From Micavibrio_C sp965231165 (GTDB lineage: Bacteria > Pseudomonadota > Alphaproteobacteria > Micavibrionales > Micavibrionaceae), in contig OZ246421.1 in the NCBI GenBank assembly GCA_965231165.1, positions 744,001 through 808,000 on the forward strand: a stretch of DNA of 64,000 nucleotides, read 5' to 3'. How positions within the stretch are numbered: position 1 is the first letter of the stretch; every line of letters begins with the position of its first letter. The position numbers and the translations under genes were made by a program. Shown here one piece after another: positions 52,691-60,973 of this stretch. The notes under the pieces are model-generated. The model saw only the letters and a program-made list of their open reading frames with translations, ran no database searches and was not told the DNA's origin.

Positions 52691-53308
52691 ATGATGGATC
52701 GTCTGCATAAAATCTTTGCTTATACGTTCTGCGCTCTTGCGTTAGGCGTTCAGGCTGCTTTTGCCAGCGATCCTCATGCCGATGCCGGTCATGCAGAAGG
52801 CGGCTCAAGCGGCCTTCCGCAGTTCGACCCGGCGACCTTCCCCACCCAGATTTTCTGGCTGGTGGTTACTTTCGTCATCCTGTACGCGGTGTTTTCGAGC
52901 CGTATTTTGCCGGACATCTCTGGCATCCTCGAAAATCGCCGCGTGCATATCGAAAGCGATCTTGAGACCGCCGACCGCCTCCGCAAGGAAGCCGACAGCG
53001 TTCAAGCCGCTTACGAAGGCAATCTGGATCACGCCCGTAACGAGGCCAAGCGCATGGTGAACGATGTTCATGCGACGATGAAGTCCCGTGCGGAAGCGCA
53101 GATCAACAATCTGCGTGATAAGGCAGAAAAAGACATGCATGCCCTTGAGGTACGCTTGCAGGCAGCCAAAGGCGACGCGATGGACCAGATGACGACCATT
53201 GCCGCCGAAGTTGCCAGTGAAGCCGCCGCCAAGATCATCGGCACACCAGCTGACCTCGACCACGCCAAAAGCATTGTGCAGTCCATCAACAAGCGGGAGG
53301 CTGCATAA
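52691..53308 (+). CDS. atpF': ATP synthase F0 subunit b'
   Basis: A 205-aa subunit. The N-terminal membrane anchor is near residues 50-70 (IFWLVVTFVILYAVFSSRILP) after a leader, followed by a long helix of the peripheral stalk. The presence of b' together with b marks the alphaproteobacterial/photosynthetic type. Start ATG 52691; 52694 is also possible. Confidence 0.94.
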   Translation: MMDRLHKIFAYTFCALALGVQAAFASDPHADAGHAEGGSSGLPQFDPATFPTQIFWLVVTFVILYAVFSSRILPDISGILENRRVHIESDLETADRLRKEADSVQAAYEGNLDHARNEAKRMVNDVHATMKSRAEAQINNLRDKAEKDMHALEVRLQAAKGDAMDQMTTIAAEVASEAAAKIIGTPADLDHAKSIVQSINKREAA

Positions 53309-53310
53309 TC

Positions 53311-53799
53311 ATGGCATTCCTTCAAGAAGCGACCAACTGGGTTCTTATCTCGTTCGTTATCTTTGCGATCGGGTTCTGGAAGTTTGGTCTGAAACTGCTG
53401 CTGGGCAAGCTGGATGGCCGTATCGCAGAAATCCGCAAGGAAATCGAAACGGCTGAATCGCTGCGCGTCGAAGCGCAGGAATTGCTGGCACAATATCAGC
53501 GCAAGCAACGCGATGCCGCCCGTGAAGCCGATGTCATTATTGAGTCCGCGCAGAAGCATGCCGCTGAAATACAGAAGCAAGCTGAGTCCGATCTCAATGA
53601 AATGGTTGCCCGCAAGGAATCCCAGTTGAAGGAACGCCTGAAGCGCATGGAAGATGTAGCTCTGCAGGATATCAAAGCCTATGCGGCGGAACTGTCCGTC
53701 AAAGCCACGGCTGAAATCATCGCCAAACAGATGGACCAGGCCACCAATGACCGTCTGGTCGATCAGTCGATCAAGGCTATTGCCGCGCAGCTGAAGTAA
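53311..53799 (+). CDS. atpF: ATP synthase F0 subunit b
   Basis: A 162-aa subunit with an N-terminal membrane anchor (about 8-28, WVLISFVIFAIGFWKFGL) and a charged helix joining the stalk. It is two bases after b'. The F1 genes (alpha, beta, gamma and others) are not adjacent, which is usual for alphaproteobacteria; a palindromic repeat follows instead. Confidence 0.95.
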   Translation: MAFLQEATNWVLISFVIFAIGFWKFGLKLLLGKLDGRIAEIRKEIETAESLRVEAQELLAQYQRKQRDAAREADVIIESAQKHAAEIQKQAESDLNEMVARKESQLKERLKRMEDVALQDIKAYAAELSVKATAEIIAKQMDQATNDRLVDQSIKAIAAQLK

Positions 53800-53811
53800 G
53801 CTTTTCTCCCT

Positions 53812-53891
53812 TGTCATTCTGAGGGAGCGCCAGCGACCGAAGAATCTCCCCTTGATATAAGATGAGATCCTTCGCTTTGCTCAGGATGACA
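53812..53891. repeat. Palindromic repeat, family A, copy 3
   Basis: An 80-bp element from TGTCATTCTGAG to CTCAGGATGACA, lying 12 bases after the atpF stop and 20 bases before nadD. It may serve as the transcript end of the F0 operon. Confidence 0.9.
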
Positions 53892-53911
53892 AGATTGGAA
53901 GGCTGCGCGCT

Positions 53912-54520
53912 ATGTACTCAATCCCCAACCTTCACAATCCCTTCGTCTGGCGCGGCAAACGTGTCGGTCTGCTGGGTGGCTCATTCAATCCGCCGCATGA
54001 AGGGCATCTGCATATCAGCCGTATCGCGCAGCGCATGCTCAAGCTGGATGCATTGTGGTGGCTGGTGTCACCGGGAAATCCGCTGAAAGATATTACCGCT
54101 TATGCACCGCTGTCTGAACGGCTGGATGCCTGCCGGACGTTGCTGGCAGATGAACCGCGTATGCTGGCAACCGATATAGAGGATGCCCTCGGTACGCACC
54201 GCAGCTTTGATACACTGAACGCGCTGAAAGCCTGTTTCCCGGAAACAGATTTCATATTCCTGATGGGCAATGACAACGCCCTTAACTTTCACAGATGGAA
54301 CCGCTGGCGGGATATTCCGGCGCTGACAGCGCTGGGCATTCTCGGGCGCCCCCCGGCGCCCCGGTTGATCCGCAACTGCCCCTTGAGAATGGACACGCGG
54401 CTGCGGCATATTCACCTGAGTCGGGCGGAATCTCTGGCTTTGGAACCGGGAACCTGCGTCTGGATGATGCAGACACCCCTGCATCCACAGGCATCATCAG
54501 ACATCAGAAAATCATTATAA
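53912..54520 (+). CDS. nadD: Nicotinate-nucleotide adenylyltransferase
   Basis: A 202-aa NadD: GGSFNPPHEGHL is the nucleotide-binding HxGH region, FIFLMGNDNA and MRQTPLHPQASSDIRKS-like end (LHPQASSDIRKS, with ISSTxxR-type motif SSDIRKS) complete it. It forms deamido-NAD. It begins the block nadD-rsfS-rlmH known from many alphaproteobacteria; the usual obgE-proBA are elsewhere (obgE is at 33179). Confidence 0.94.
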   Translation: MYSIPNLHNPFVWRGKRVGLLGGSFNPPHEGHLHISRIAQRMLKLDALWWLVSPGNPLKDITAYAPLSERLDACRTLLADEPRMLATDIEDALGTHRSFDTLNALKACFPETDFIFLMGNDNALNFHRWNRWRDIPALTALGILGRPPAPRLIRNCPLRMDTRLRHIHLSRAESLALEPGTCVWMMQTPLHPQASSDIRKSL

Positions 54521-54569
54521 AACAGTCTGTTGTTTGTTTTTTCTAAAGTGATACCCCTTAAATTCCGCA

Positions 54570-54759
54570 CTGCATGATTGCATGACACCGCCCTGCGGGA
54601 GTAAAATTAAGTTATGAGAGATGCTTTTATCGTTTTCGTGACAGACAGGAGGGTAGCAGACCTTGACGTATAGGCGACCTGCCCTGCCATATGCTGTTGC
54701 GACGATATTGCTGACCTCCCTCAGAAGCGCCACGATGCTTGCCCATCGCGGCGCTTTTT
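54570..54759 (+). ncRNA. ssrS: Structured small RNA, probably 6S RNA
   Basis: Between nadD and rsfS lie about 190 non-coding bases that end in a strong intrinsic terminator (54726-54759) and are preceded by a possible promoter (TTGTTT near 54534, TTAAAT near 54558). Inside are several self-complementary stretches: CCGCA..TGCGG (54565-54598), AGGG-TAG-CAG pairing with CTGCCCT, and GGAGGG pairing with CCTCCC near the end, giving an elongated rod. The CCCTGCGG and GACCTTGA segments resemble alphaproteobacterial 6S RNA as I remember it. 6S binds sigma-70 RNA polymerase. The identity is not proven. Confidence 0.55.
54726..54759 (+). terminator. Intrinsic terminator of the small RNA
   Basis: AGCGCCACGATG and CATCGCGGCGCT pair over 12 positions (one mismatch) around CTTGCC, followed by TTTT. 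It ends the RNA gene and shields rsfS, whose ATG follows three bases later. Confidence 0.9.
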
Positions 54760-54762
54760 ATT

Positions 54763-55188
54763 ATGGTATTTTCAATCACAACAAACTGGAGGGCTCAAGC
54801 CATTCTTAACATCGTAGGACACAGCAACAACACGACGGACAGAAGTCCGGAAACATTGAAATCACTCATCGAGCAATCACTCGATGCGGACAAGGCAGAG
54901 CAGATTGAGACGATCGACCTGAAGGGCCAGACAGATTTTGCTGACTATATGATTGTGGCTTCAGGGACATCCACCCGCCATGTCGGCGCGATGGCCGAAA
55001 AAATTCAGGAACGCCTGAAGGCGCGCGGTTACGGCGATGTCCGTGCCGAGGGTCTTGGCGATTGCAACTGGGTTGTGGTCGATGCGGGCGACGTTGTCGT
55101 GCATATCTTCCGCCCGGAAGTGCGCGAATACTACAACATCGAAAAAATGTGGCGTAACGGCCCTGCCGAGCAAGTGAAAATTCACTAA
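54763..55188 (+). CDS. rsfS: Ribosomal silencing factor RsfS
   Basis: A 141-aa RsfS with the family blocks SLDADKAEQIETIDLKG, ADYMIVASGTSTRH and NWVVVDAGDVVVHIF. It binds L14 and blocks subunit joining in starvation. The start is uncertain: ATG 54763 has no ribosome site and follows a terminator directly. A strong GGAGGG at 54788-54793 is eight bases before an in-frame ATT (54802), which may be the real start; TTG 54856 is a third option and would give a protein of usual family length. Confidence 0.9.
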   Translation: MVFSITTNWRAQAILNIVGHSNNTTDRSPETLKSLIEQSLDADKAEQIETIDLKGQTDFADYMIVASGTSTRHVGAMAEKIQERLKARGYGDVRAEGLGDCNWVVVDAGDVVVHIFRPEVREYYNIEKMWRNGPAEQVKIH

Positions 55189-55246
55189 GCGGCACATGGC
55201 TTTACCCTGACTTTCCTGTAAACTGTCCGGCAAGGACGGTTCCCCC

Positions 55247-55687
55247 ATGTTACGTATTGAAATTCTGGCCGCCGCCCGCCTGAAAAAGGGCGCTTTTGCC
55301 GAGTTGAGGGATGAATACCTCAAGCGCATGGCGTGGCCTGTGACCATTACCGAAATCGAAGGCCGCAACGCTGAGGAAGAGCAAGCCCGTCTTGCCGAGA
55401 AAATCCGCCCCGGCGCGGTGCTGATTGCCCTTGATGAAAAGGGCAAAATTTTCACCAGCCGTGAATTCGCCACCAAACTTTCTGAATTTTCCAGTCAGGG
55501 CCAGACCGATGTGCAGTTCCTGATCGGCGGTGCTGACGGGCTGAATGATGATATCCGCAAACGTGCGCGTTTCCTGTTGGCATTTGGCCCGCAGACATGG
55601 CCGCACATGATGGTTCGGGTTATGCTGCTGGAACAAATTTACCGTGCCCAGCAGATCATTGCCGGGCACCCCTATCACCGGGATTAG
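55247..55687 (+). CDS. rlmH: 23S rRNA pseudouridine-1915 N3-methyltransferase
   Basis: A 146-aa SPOUT methyltransferase: the knot motif IGGADGL and the C-terminal MMVRVMLLEQIYRAQQII and GHPYHRD. It modifies helix 69 of 23S rRNA. It stands between rsfS and envC as usual. Confidence 0.95.
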   Translation: MLRIEILAAARLKKGAFAELRDEYLKRMAWPVTITEIEGRNAEEEQARLAEKIRPGAVLIALDEKGKIFTSREFATKLSEFSSQGQTDVQFLIGGADGLNDDIRKRARFLLAFGPQTWPHMMVRVMLLEQIYRAQQIIAGHPYHRD

Positions 55688-55689
55688 TC

Positions 55690-56973
55690 ATGTGCGCAGA
55701 ATATAGAGCCCTGCATAATGTCATTCCCCGCGCAGGCGGGGAATCTATCCGTCTGTTCTTTCGAAAATTGAAATGGATTCCCCGGATAAACCGGGGAATG
55801 ACAATTTTTTTTATTTCGGCATTAATGATATTAACGCCTGCCCTTGCAGAGCCTCCCGTTATTCCGCCGCAGAAAACACAATCTCTGGAAATTCTGAAGA
55901 ACAAGCTTGCCGATGAGGAAGATCAAAAAGCACGTTTGGCAAAACAGGCAAAACAGGCCGAGAAAGATATTGCCGCCACGAAGTCGGGCATGGTCGATTT
56001 AAGCGCCAAGATTCGAAAAAACGAAGACGGTCTGCATACGCTGGAAAAGCGTGTGCAGGAACTCAGCGCCCAAGAGCAAGACCTCACCAAAAAACTCGAA
56101 GCCGATCATGGATCAATGGCGTCAACGATTTTGGCGCTGGAACGTATGCGCCGCATACCGCCTGAATTGCTGATCGTGCGCCCCGGCGCGCCACTGGAAA
56201 CCGCGCAGACGGCATTGCTGCTGCAAAATCTGCTGCCCGCACTGAACCAACGAGCGGAATCTTTATCGCATGATATCAAGAACCTGAATGACGTACGGGA
56301 AAAGCTGGCTAGTGATCAGAAAAAATTGCTGACAACCAAGGCCGATCTTGAGAAGCAGAACAAAGCGCTCGCCGGCATGATGGTAAAGCGCGAGAAGGAT
56401 TTTAAATCCGCCAACGCGGCCTATAAATCCAGCACCGCGCGCGCTGAGCGGATCGCCGCCGAAGCGCAGTCGCTGGCGGAACTGGTTTCACGGATTGAAG
56501 ACGACCCCGCGCCGGTGAGCGTCAGGGAGTATGAACCCCCTGCCCCGCGTAAAAAACAGGCGCACTCTAAAGCGGGTGGCCGGCCGGGCAAGGGTGTATG
56601 GCCAGTCAGCGGGCGGGCATTGGCACGTTATGGTGACTACGATGATATGGGGGCTGAGATCAAAGGACTGAAAATTTCCGCTGCCTCCAAGGCTATTGTC
56701 ATAGCGCCCATGCAGGGCACCGTAAAATATGCGGGTACTTTCCGGAACTATGGCCATTTGGTTATCCTCGACCACGCTAATGGCTATCATAGTCTGATCG
56801 CCGGTATGTCCCGGCCCCAGATCGGGATCGGGCAGACTATCAAAGCGGGAGAGCCTTTAGGATATATGCCTTCCTCATCTTCCCAGGACGGCCCGCTAAC
56901 GCTATATTATGAGTTGCGCCGCGATGGCGAACCCATTGATCCCTCTTATTTGTTTTCCGATCTGAAAAGCTAA
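55690..56973 (+). CDS. envC: EnvC-like murein hydrolase activator
   Basis: About 427 aa. After a signal peptide comes a long coiled coil (about residues 70-290) and a LytM/M23 domain (about 330-420) whose metal-binding residues are lost: the final HxH is LYYELR. EnvC proteins of this kind activate amidases at the division site with FtsEX. The start is unclear: ATG 55690 lies just after rlmH and reads through a palindromic repeat; ATG 55798, at the end of that repeat, gives a shorter signal peptide (MTIFFISALMILTPALA) without basic residues. Confidence 0.88.
   Translation: MCAEYRALHNVIPRAGGESIRLFFRKLKWIPRINRGMTIFFISALMILTPALAEPPVIPPQKTQSLEILKNKLADEEDQKARLAKQAKQAEKDIAATKSGMVDLSAKIRKNEDGLHTLEKRVQELSAQEQDLTKKLEADHGSMASTILALERMRRIPPELLIVRPGAPLETAQTALLLQNLLPALNQRAESLSHDIKNLNDVREKLASDQKKLLTTKADLEKQNKALAGMMVKREKDFKSANAAYKSSTARAERIAAEAQSLAELVSRIEDDPAPVSVREYEPPAPRKKQAHSKAGGRPGKGVWPVSGRALARYGDYDDMGAEIKGLKISAASKAIVIAPMQGTVKYAGTFRNYGHLVILDHANGYHSLIAGMSRPQIGIGQTIKAGEPLGYMPSSSSQDGPLTLYYELRRDGEPIDPSYLFSDLKS
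55719..55803. repeat. Palindromic repeat, family B-like, at the start of envC
   Basis: An 85-bp element: ATTCCCCG-CGCAGG-CGGGGAAT and ATTCCCCGG-ATAAA-CCGGGGAAT hairpins bounded by TGTCAT and ATGACA. It lies over the N-terminal codons of envC and includes the alternative start ATG 55798. Confidence 0.88.
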
Positions 56974-56989
56974 AAAGGACAGCCTTAAC

Positions 56990-58507
56990 ATGTACACCCG
57001 ATCCTCTTTGTTTCGTGCCCTTCTCGTTGGCGTGGCTGTCATTGCCATGCAGGGTTGGGGGACTCCCGTTAGCGCTCAGGATAACGGACGCACAGCAGGT
57101 CAGGCAGAGAGCAGCGCCGTCAGCAACGCCAGCGACACTTACCAGCAATTAAACCTGTTCGGTGATGTGTTCGAGCGTGTGCGCGCAAAATATGTCGATG
57201 AAGTTACAGATGAAAAACTGATCCAGTACGCCGTCAACGGCATGCTGATGAATCTCGATCCGCACTCATCTTACATGGATGAAAAAGAATTCGGCGACAT
57301 GCAGGTGCAGACACGCGGTGAATTCGGCGGTCTGGGTATTGAAGTCACGATGGAAAACGGTCTGGTCAAGGTTGTTTCGCCGATCTTCGATACACCGGCT
57401 TACCGTGCGGGTGTTCAGTCGGGCGATTACATTACCCATCTAGATGGTGAAGCCATTGTCGGGCTGTCACTGAATGAAGCGGTCGATAAAATGCGCGGCA
57501 AGATAGGCACCCCCATCAAACTGACCATACGCCGCGAAGAAGTCGCTGAAGCCATCGAGCTTACTCTTGTGCGCGATGTCATCAAAATTGAGTCCGTTAA
57601 ATTCGAAATGATCGGTAATGATATCGGCTATATCCGCATTACCACATTCAACCAAAACAGCGACGCTGGCGTGAAAAAGGCAATTGCAGATTTCGCATCG
57701 AAGAAAGATGTCAAATTGACCGGCATCATTCTCGACATGCGCAACAATCCGGGTGGGTTGCTGGACCAAGCCATTTCCATTTCCGACCTTTTCCTCGACA
57801 AGGGCGAAATTGTTTCCACACGCGGCCGCCATGCACAGGACACGGAACGCGACAATGCAACGCCGGGCGATATCACCAACGGCCTGCCGATCATCGTGCT
57901 GATCAACGGCGGCTCCGCTTCGGCTTCCGAGATTGTTTCCGGGGCGCTGCAGGACCATCACCGGGCGATTGTCGTGGGCACACAATCCTTCGGCAAGGGG
58001 TCAGTGCAAACTGTAATCCCGCTGCCGGGTCACGGGGCGATGCGCTTGACCACGGCCCGTTACTACACGCCGTCCGGACGTTCGATTCAGGCCAAGGGTA
58101 TTGAGCCTGATATCGTTATCGAACAGGCAAAGATAGAAACCATTAAATCGGAACGTATTTCTGAGTCCGATCTGCGCGGGGCGCTGGATAACAAAAAGCC
58201 TGAGAAAAAGGAAACACCAGCACCTGAGGCTGCCCCTGCCGTCACACCAGATAAAAATGATGATAAAACAGTGAAGGTCGATCCAGCGACGAAGATCGAT
58301 CCTAAAAAACTGACCGACCTGACGCTGGACTACCAATTGGCGCGGGCCGTCGATCTGGTGCGCGGTGTTGCTCTGTATAGCGGCAATTTCAAAGCGCCTG
58401 CTACCGAAGAAACAGCAACGCCAGCCCCAGCCGTTGTCATTGACACAACAGCGCCGGTAAAAGAGCCCGAGAAGACCCCTGCAAAACCGCAAGGCGAGAC
58501 CCCGTAA
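56990..58507 (+). CDS. ctpA: S41 family C-terminal processing peptidase
   Basis: A 505-aa protease: signal peptide (cleavage near VSAQ), helical domain, PDZ domain (about 105-185, with EFGGLGIEV), S41 core with the catalytic serine in GGSASASEI and lysine in QSFGKGSV, then a proline/lysine-rich tail. It trims periplasmic or membrane protein ends. It lies 16 bases after envC, the usual order. Confidence 0.95.
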   Translation: MYTRSSLFRALLVGVAVIAMQGWGTPVSAQDNGRTAGQAESSAVSNASDTYQQLNLFGDVFERVRAKYVDEVTDEKLIQYAVNGMLMNLDPHSSYMDEKEFGDMQVQTRGEFGGLGIEVTMENGLVKVVSPIFDTPAYRAGVQSGDYITHLDGEAIVGLSLNEAVDKMRGKIGTPIKLTIRREEVAEAIELTLVRDVIKIESVKFEMIGNDIGYIRITTFNQNSDAGVKKAIADFASKKDVKLTGIILDMRNNPGGLLDQAISISDLFLDKGEIVSTRGRHAQDTERDNATPGDITNGLPIIVLINGGSASASEIVSGALQDHHRAIVVGTQSFGKGSVQTVIPLPGHGAMRLTTARYYTPSGRSIQAKGIEPDIVIEQAKIETIKSERISESDLRGALDNKKPEKKETPAPEAAPAVTPDKNDDKTVKVDPATKIDPKKLTDLTLDYQLARAVDLVRGVALYSGNFKAPATEETATPAPAVVIDTTAPVKEPEKTPAKPQGETP

Positions 58508-58512
58508 ATACG

Positions 58513-59682
58513 ATGATGGCAGCAATCTCTCCACAAGGCCGCGGAATTGCCAAAGGGTTTGGCGTGGGCATGATTGCCCTTCTGCTGGTCTATGGGGGGC
58601 TTTTTTCATGGGTCACGATGAACGGACCAACGGCACGTGAACATCGCGAAGGGCAAATGGTTTCGCGCACAGTCATGATTGAGCGTGTATTGCCGATGGA
58701 CCCGGCGCTGCTGGCACCCGTGCAGGGGCCACCAGCCCCCACCGCTAAAACTGAACACCCCGCCGAGGAAAGTCCTACTACGGTGGAATCCTCTAAACCT
58801 GAACCCGTAGCAACTCCCAAACCGGAACCTGTGGCAGAAGTACAGAAAGAGCACGATCCGCTGAAAGATGAGAAGGCATATGCCAACGGCATGCTGGTTG
58901 CTCCCGTTGAAGGGCTTTATGAAGATGTAGAAGCAGGGCGCCTGCCTCTCGTGCGCGCCGATGGCATTTCACCTTTCAAGGCTTATAAAAAACCATTCAC
59001 CAATGTCGGCAACAAGCCCGTTATTTCTATTGCTGTAGCCGACATGGGATTATCGGAGAAGATTACCGAGTCCGCCATAAAATCCCTGCCGCCGGAAGTG
59101 TCTTTGATTGTATCGCCGTATGCCAACGGGCCGGATATGTGGACGACTGAGGCGCGTGAGGGTGGGCATGAAGTCTGGCTGTCCCTGCCTATGGAATCAG
59201 CAACCTATCCCAAAACGGATTCAGGCCCGCACACATTACTGATCGGTGCGCCGGAACGTGAAAACCTGCAGAAGCTTGACTGGGTCATGAGCCGCGCCGT
59301 TGGTTATGCAGGACTGATAGCGACATATCAGCCGGAATTTATGAACGCACAGAATGATCTGCGCCCCATATTGGGCAGTCTTTATAAGCGCGGTGTCGGT
59401 TTTATGAGCAGCAGCCCTGCAGGTTCCTTACCGGAAACGATGGCACTGAGCATGAATGCACCCTATTCCAAAATGGACGTCTGGATTGATAAACCTGAGG
59501 CCACACCGGAGATTATCAAGGCATCCCTGCAGCAGCTCGAAGTGATCGCCAAGGAAAACGGCTATGCTGCAGGCATTATCTCGCCAAGCGCTGTCAGTTT
59601 CCGCGAATTGCAGGCATGGATGGAAACGCTGAAAGGCAAAGGCATTGCGCTCGCCCCCTTGTCAGTGCAAACAGGTTATTGA
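58513..59682 (+). CDS. Divergent polysaccharide deacetylase (YibQ/DUF610)
   Basis: A 389-aa protein with one N-terminal membrane anchor (about 18-38), a proline/glutamate-rich linker (80-125) and a divergent deacetylase fold (from about 155, KPVISIAVADMGL to the end; LVSPYANG and LSLPMES match family blocks). The substrate is not known; in this position between ctpA and rppH it is common in alphaproteobacteria. It starts five bases after ctpA. Confidence 0.9.
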   Translation: MMAAISPQGRGIAKGFGVGMIALLLVYGGLFSWVTMNGPTAREHREGQMVSRTVMIERVLPMDPALLAPVQGPPAPTAKTEHPAEESPTTVESSKPEPVATPKPEPVAEVQKEHDPLKDEKAYANGMLVAPVEGLYEDVEAGRLPLVRADGISPFKAYKKPFTNVGNKPVISIAVADMGLSEKITESAIKSLPPEVSLIVSPYANGPDMWTTEAREGGHEVWLSLPMESATYPKTDSGPHTLLIGAPERENLQKLDWVMSRAVGYAGLIATYQPEFMNAQNDLRPILGSLYKRGVGFMSSSPAGSLPETMALSMNAPYSKMDVWIDKPEATPEIIKASLQQLEVIAKENGYAAGIISPSAVSFRELQAWMETLKGKGIALAPLSVQTGY

Positions 59683-59685
59683 GAT

Positions 59686-60165
59686 ATGAGCACCGACAAG
59701 TACGCCCACCTTCCCTATCGCCCCTGCGTCGGCATTACCCTGTTCAATCAGCACGGACAGGTTTTTGTCGGCGAACGTATTGATTCACCAGGCGCGTGGC
59801 AGATGCCGCAAGGCGGTATCGACGAAGGCGAAACGATTGAACAGGCCGCCTTTCGCGAATTGCGTGAAGAGGTTGGCAGCGACAAAGCTGAAATCCTGCA
59901 TGTGTATGATAAAAAATTGTGTTACCGCTTGCCGCCGCGCCTGATTGAAAAACTGTGGAACAGCCAGTATGGCGGTCAGGAACAGACCTGGATTGCCGCA
60001 CGTTTCCATGGTGACGACGCCGACATAAATATCGCGGCCCATAACCCGGCTGAATTTCAGGCGTGGAAATGGGTGGCCTTGCCGGACGTCCTTGACCTGA
60101 TCGTGCCGTTCAAACGCGACACCTACCGCGAAGTTATTGAGGCATTCCGGCATCTGGCTACATGA
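59686..60165 (+). CDS. rppH: RNA pyrophosphohydrolase
   Basis: A 159-aa Nudix enzyme. The Nudix box reads GGIDEGETIEQAAFRELREE with VG after it, and the family start YRPCVGITLF is present. It removes pyrophosphate from the 5' end of mRNA (or cleaves diadenosine polyphosphates) and starts decay. Confidence 0.95.
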   Translation: MSTDKYAHLPYRPCVGITLFNQHGQVFVGERIDSPGAWQMPQGGIDEGETIEQAAFRELREEVGSDKAEILHVYDKKLCYRLPPRLIEKLWNSQYGGQEQTWIAARFHGDDADINIAAHNPAEFQAWKWVALPDVLDLIVPFKRDTYREVIEAFRHLAT

Positions 60166-60176
60166 CCCCGCTTGTA

Positions 60177-60205
60177 TTGACTCTGATTTAGCGGGCTGCT
60201 AATCC
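60177..60205 (+). promoter_or_regulatory. Possible promoter of the 197-aa secreted protein
   Basis: TTGACT at 60177-60182 and TAATCC at 60200-60205 are separated by 17 bases, 46 bases before the gene. The -10 is weak. Confidence 0.4.
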
Positions 60206-60250
60206 TGCTTATGATATTTCATAACCAACAAGAATGCAGGGAAAACCATT

Positions 60251-60844
60251 TTGAAATCTCTTAATAAGAATATTGCCATCGCCACAATCGCCGCCCTTTT
60301 TACGAGCAGCAGCCTTATGGCGCAGGAAACCACCTGTGAAGCAAATGCCGAAGCGCTTGATCAAATTTTCGATAAGTTTGCTACGGAGTCCAAGACACTT
60401 GTGGCAGATCTTTCGCCAAAGCTGGCCAACATCGTATCCACTGTGAGCTCTGTCCCCCAGACAGACAAGGCAGCGATTGATCGCAGCTTCAGGGAAGGAA
60501 TTCGCTCCTTGAATTTGCCCGCTAATAAAATTTTTGCAACGGCGCTCGTGACCTCAGACACAAATATTCTTTCAGCGTGTGTCCAGAATATCTTTCTTAA
60601 AAATATTCCTCCAGAGTTTCCAAATGGCAATCGTGTGGCTGTCGAACTGAATTTCACGTTGTGCGCATCACCTGAAGAAAGCACCATTGGCTACCATGGC
60701 GGCATTGTGAAGTATTATAGCGAGAACAAGATGTCGATAATTGAGCCGGTACGTGCAGAAAACAGAAATGTCAGGATTTTCGAAAGCGCGAATCCTGAAT
60801 TCAAGGAAGGGCTTCAAAAAATTCTAAAACTTGAATGCAATTAA
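60251..60844 (+). CDS. Secreted hypothetical protein
   Basis: A 197-aa protein with a clear signal peptide (KSLNKN n-region, cleavage near LMAQE) and five cysteines. The start is TTG 60251, with AGGG about ten bases before it; no ATG fits in frame. The mature part is mixed alpha/beta. No family recognised. A terminator follows four bases after the stop. Confidence 0.75.
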   Translation: MKSLNKNIAIATIAALFTSSSLMAQETTCEANAEALDQIFDKFATESKTLVADLSPKLANIVSTVSSVPQTDKAAIDRSFREGIRSLNLPANKIFATALVTSDTNILSACVQNIFLKNIPPEFPNGNRVAVELNFTLCASPEESTIGYHGGIVKYYSENKMSIIEPVRAENRNVRIFESANPEFKEGLQKILKLECN

Positions 60845-60848
60845 GAAA

Positions 60849-60881
60849 TAAAAAACCCTCTCAAATGAGAGGGTTTTTTAT
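60849..60881. terminator. Bidirectional intrinsic terminator
   Basis: AAAAAACCCTCTC and GAGAGGGTTTTTT pair fully around AAAT. It can end the secreted-protein gene from the left; a palindromic repeat and tolB follow on the right. Confidence 0.92.
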
Positions 60882-60885
60882 TTCT

Positions 60886-60965
60886 TGTCATCCTGAGCGT
60901 TAGCGAAGGATCTCATCTTGAATTGAGAAGAGAGATTCTTCGTCGCTACGCTCCTCAGAATGACA
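60886..60965. repeat. Palindromic repeat, family A, copy 4
   Basis: An 80-bp element starting TGTCATCCTGAG and ending CTCAGAATGACA. It lies between the terminator and the 3' end of tolB, between two convergent genes. Confidence 0.9.
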
Positions 60966-60973
60966 ACACAAGT

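Noticed and set aside
15071..60965. CRISPR array
   Set aside because: The repeats are single, kilobases apart, palindromic and gene-edge located; no regular spacers and no cas genes are seen.
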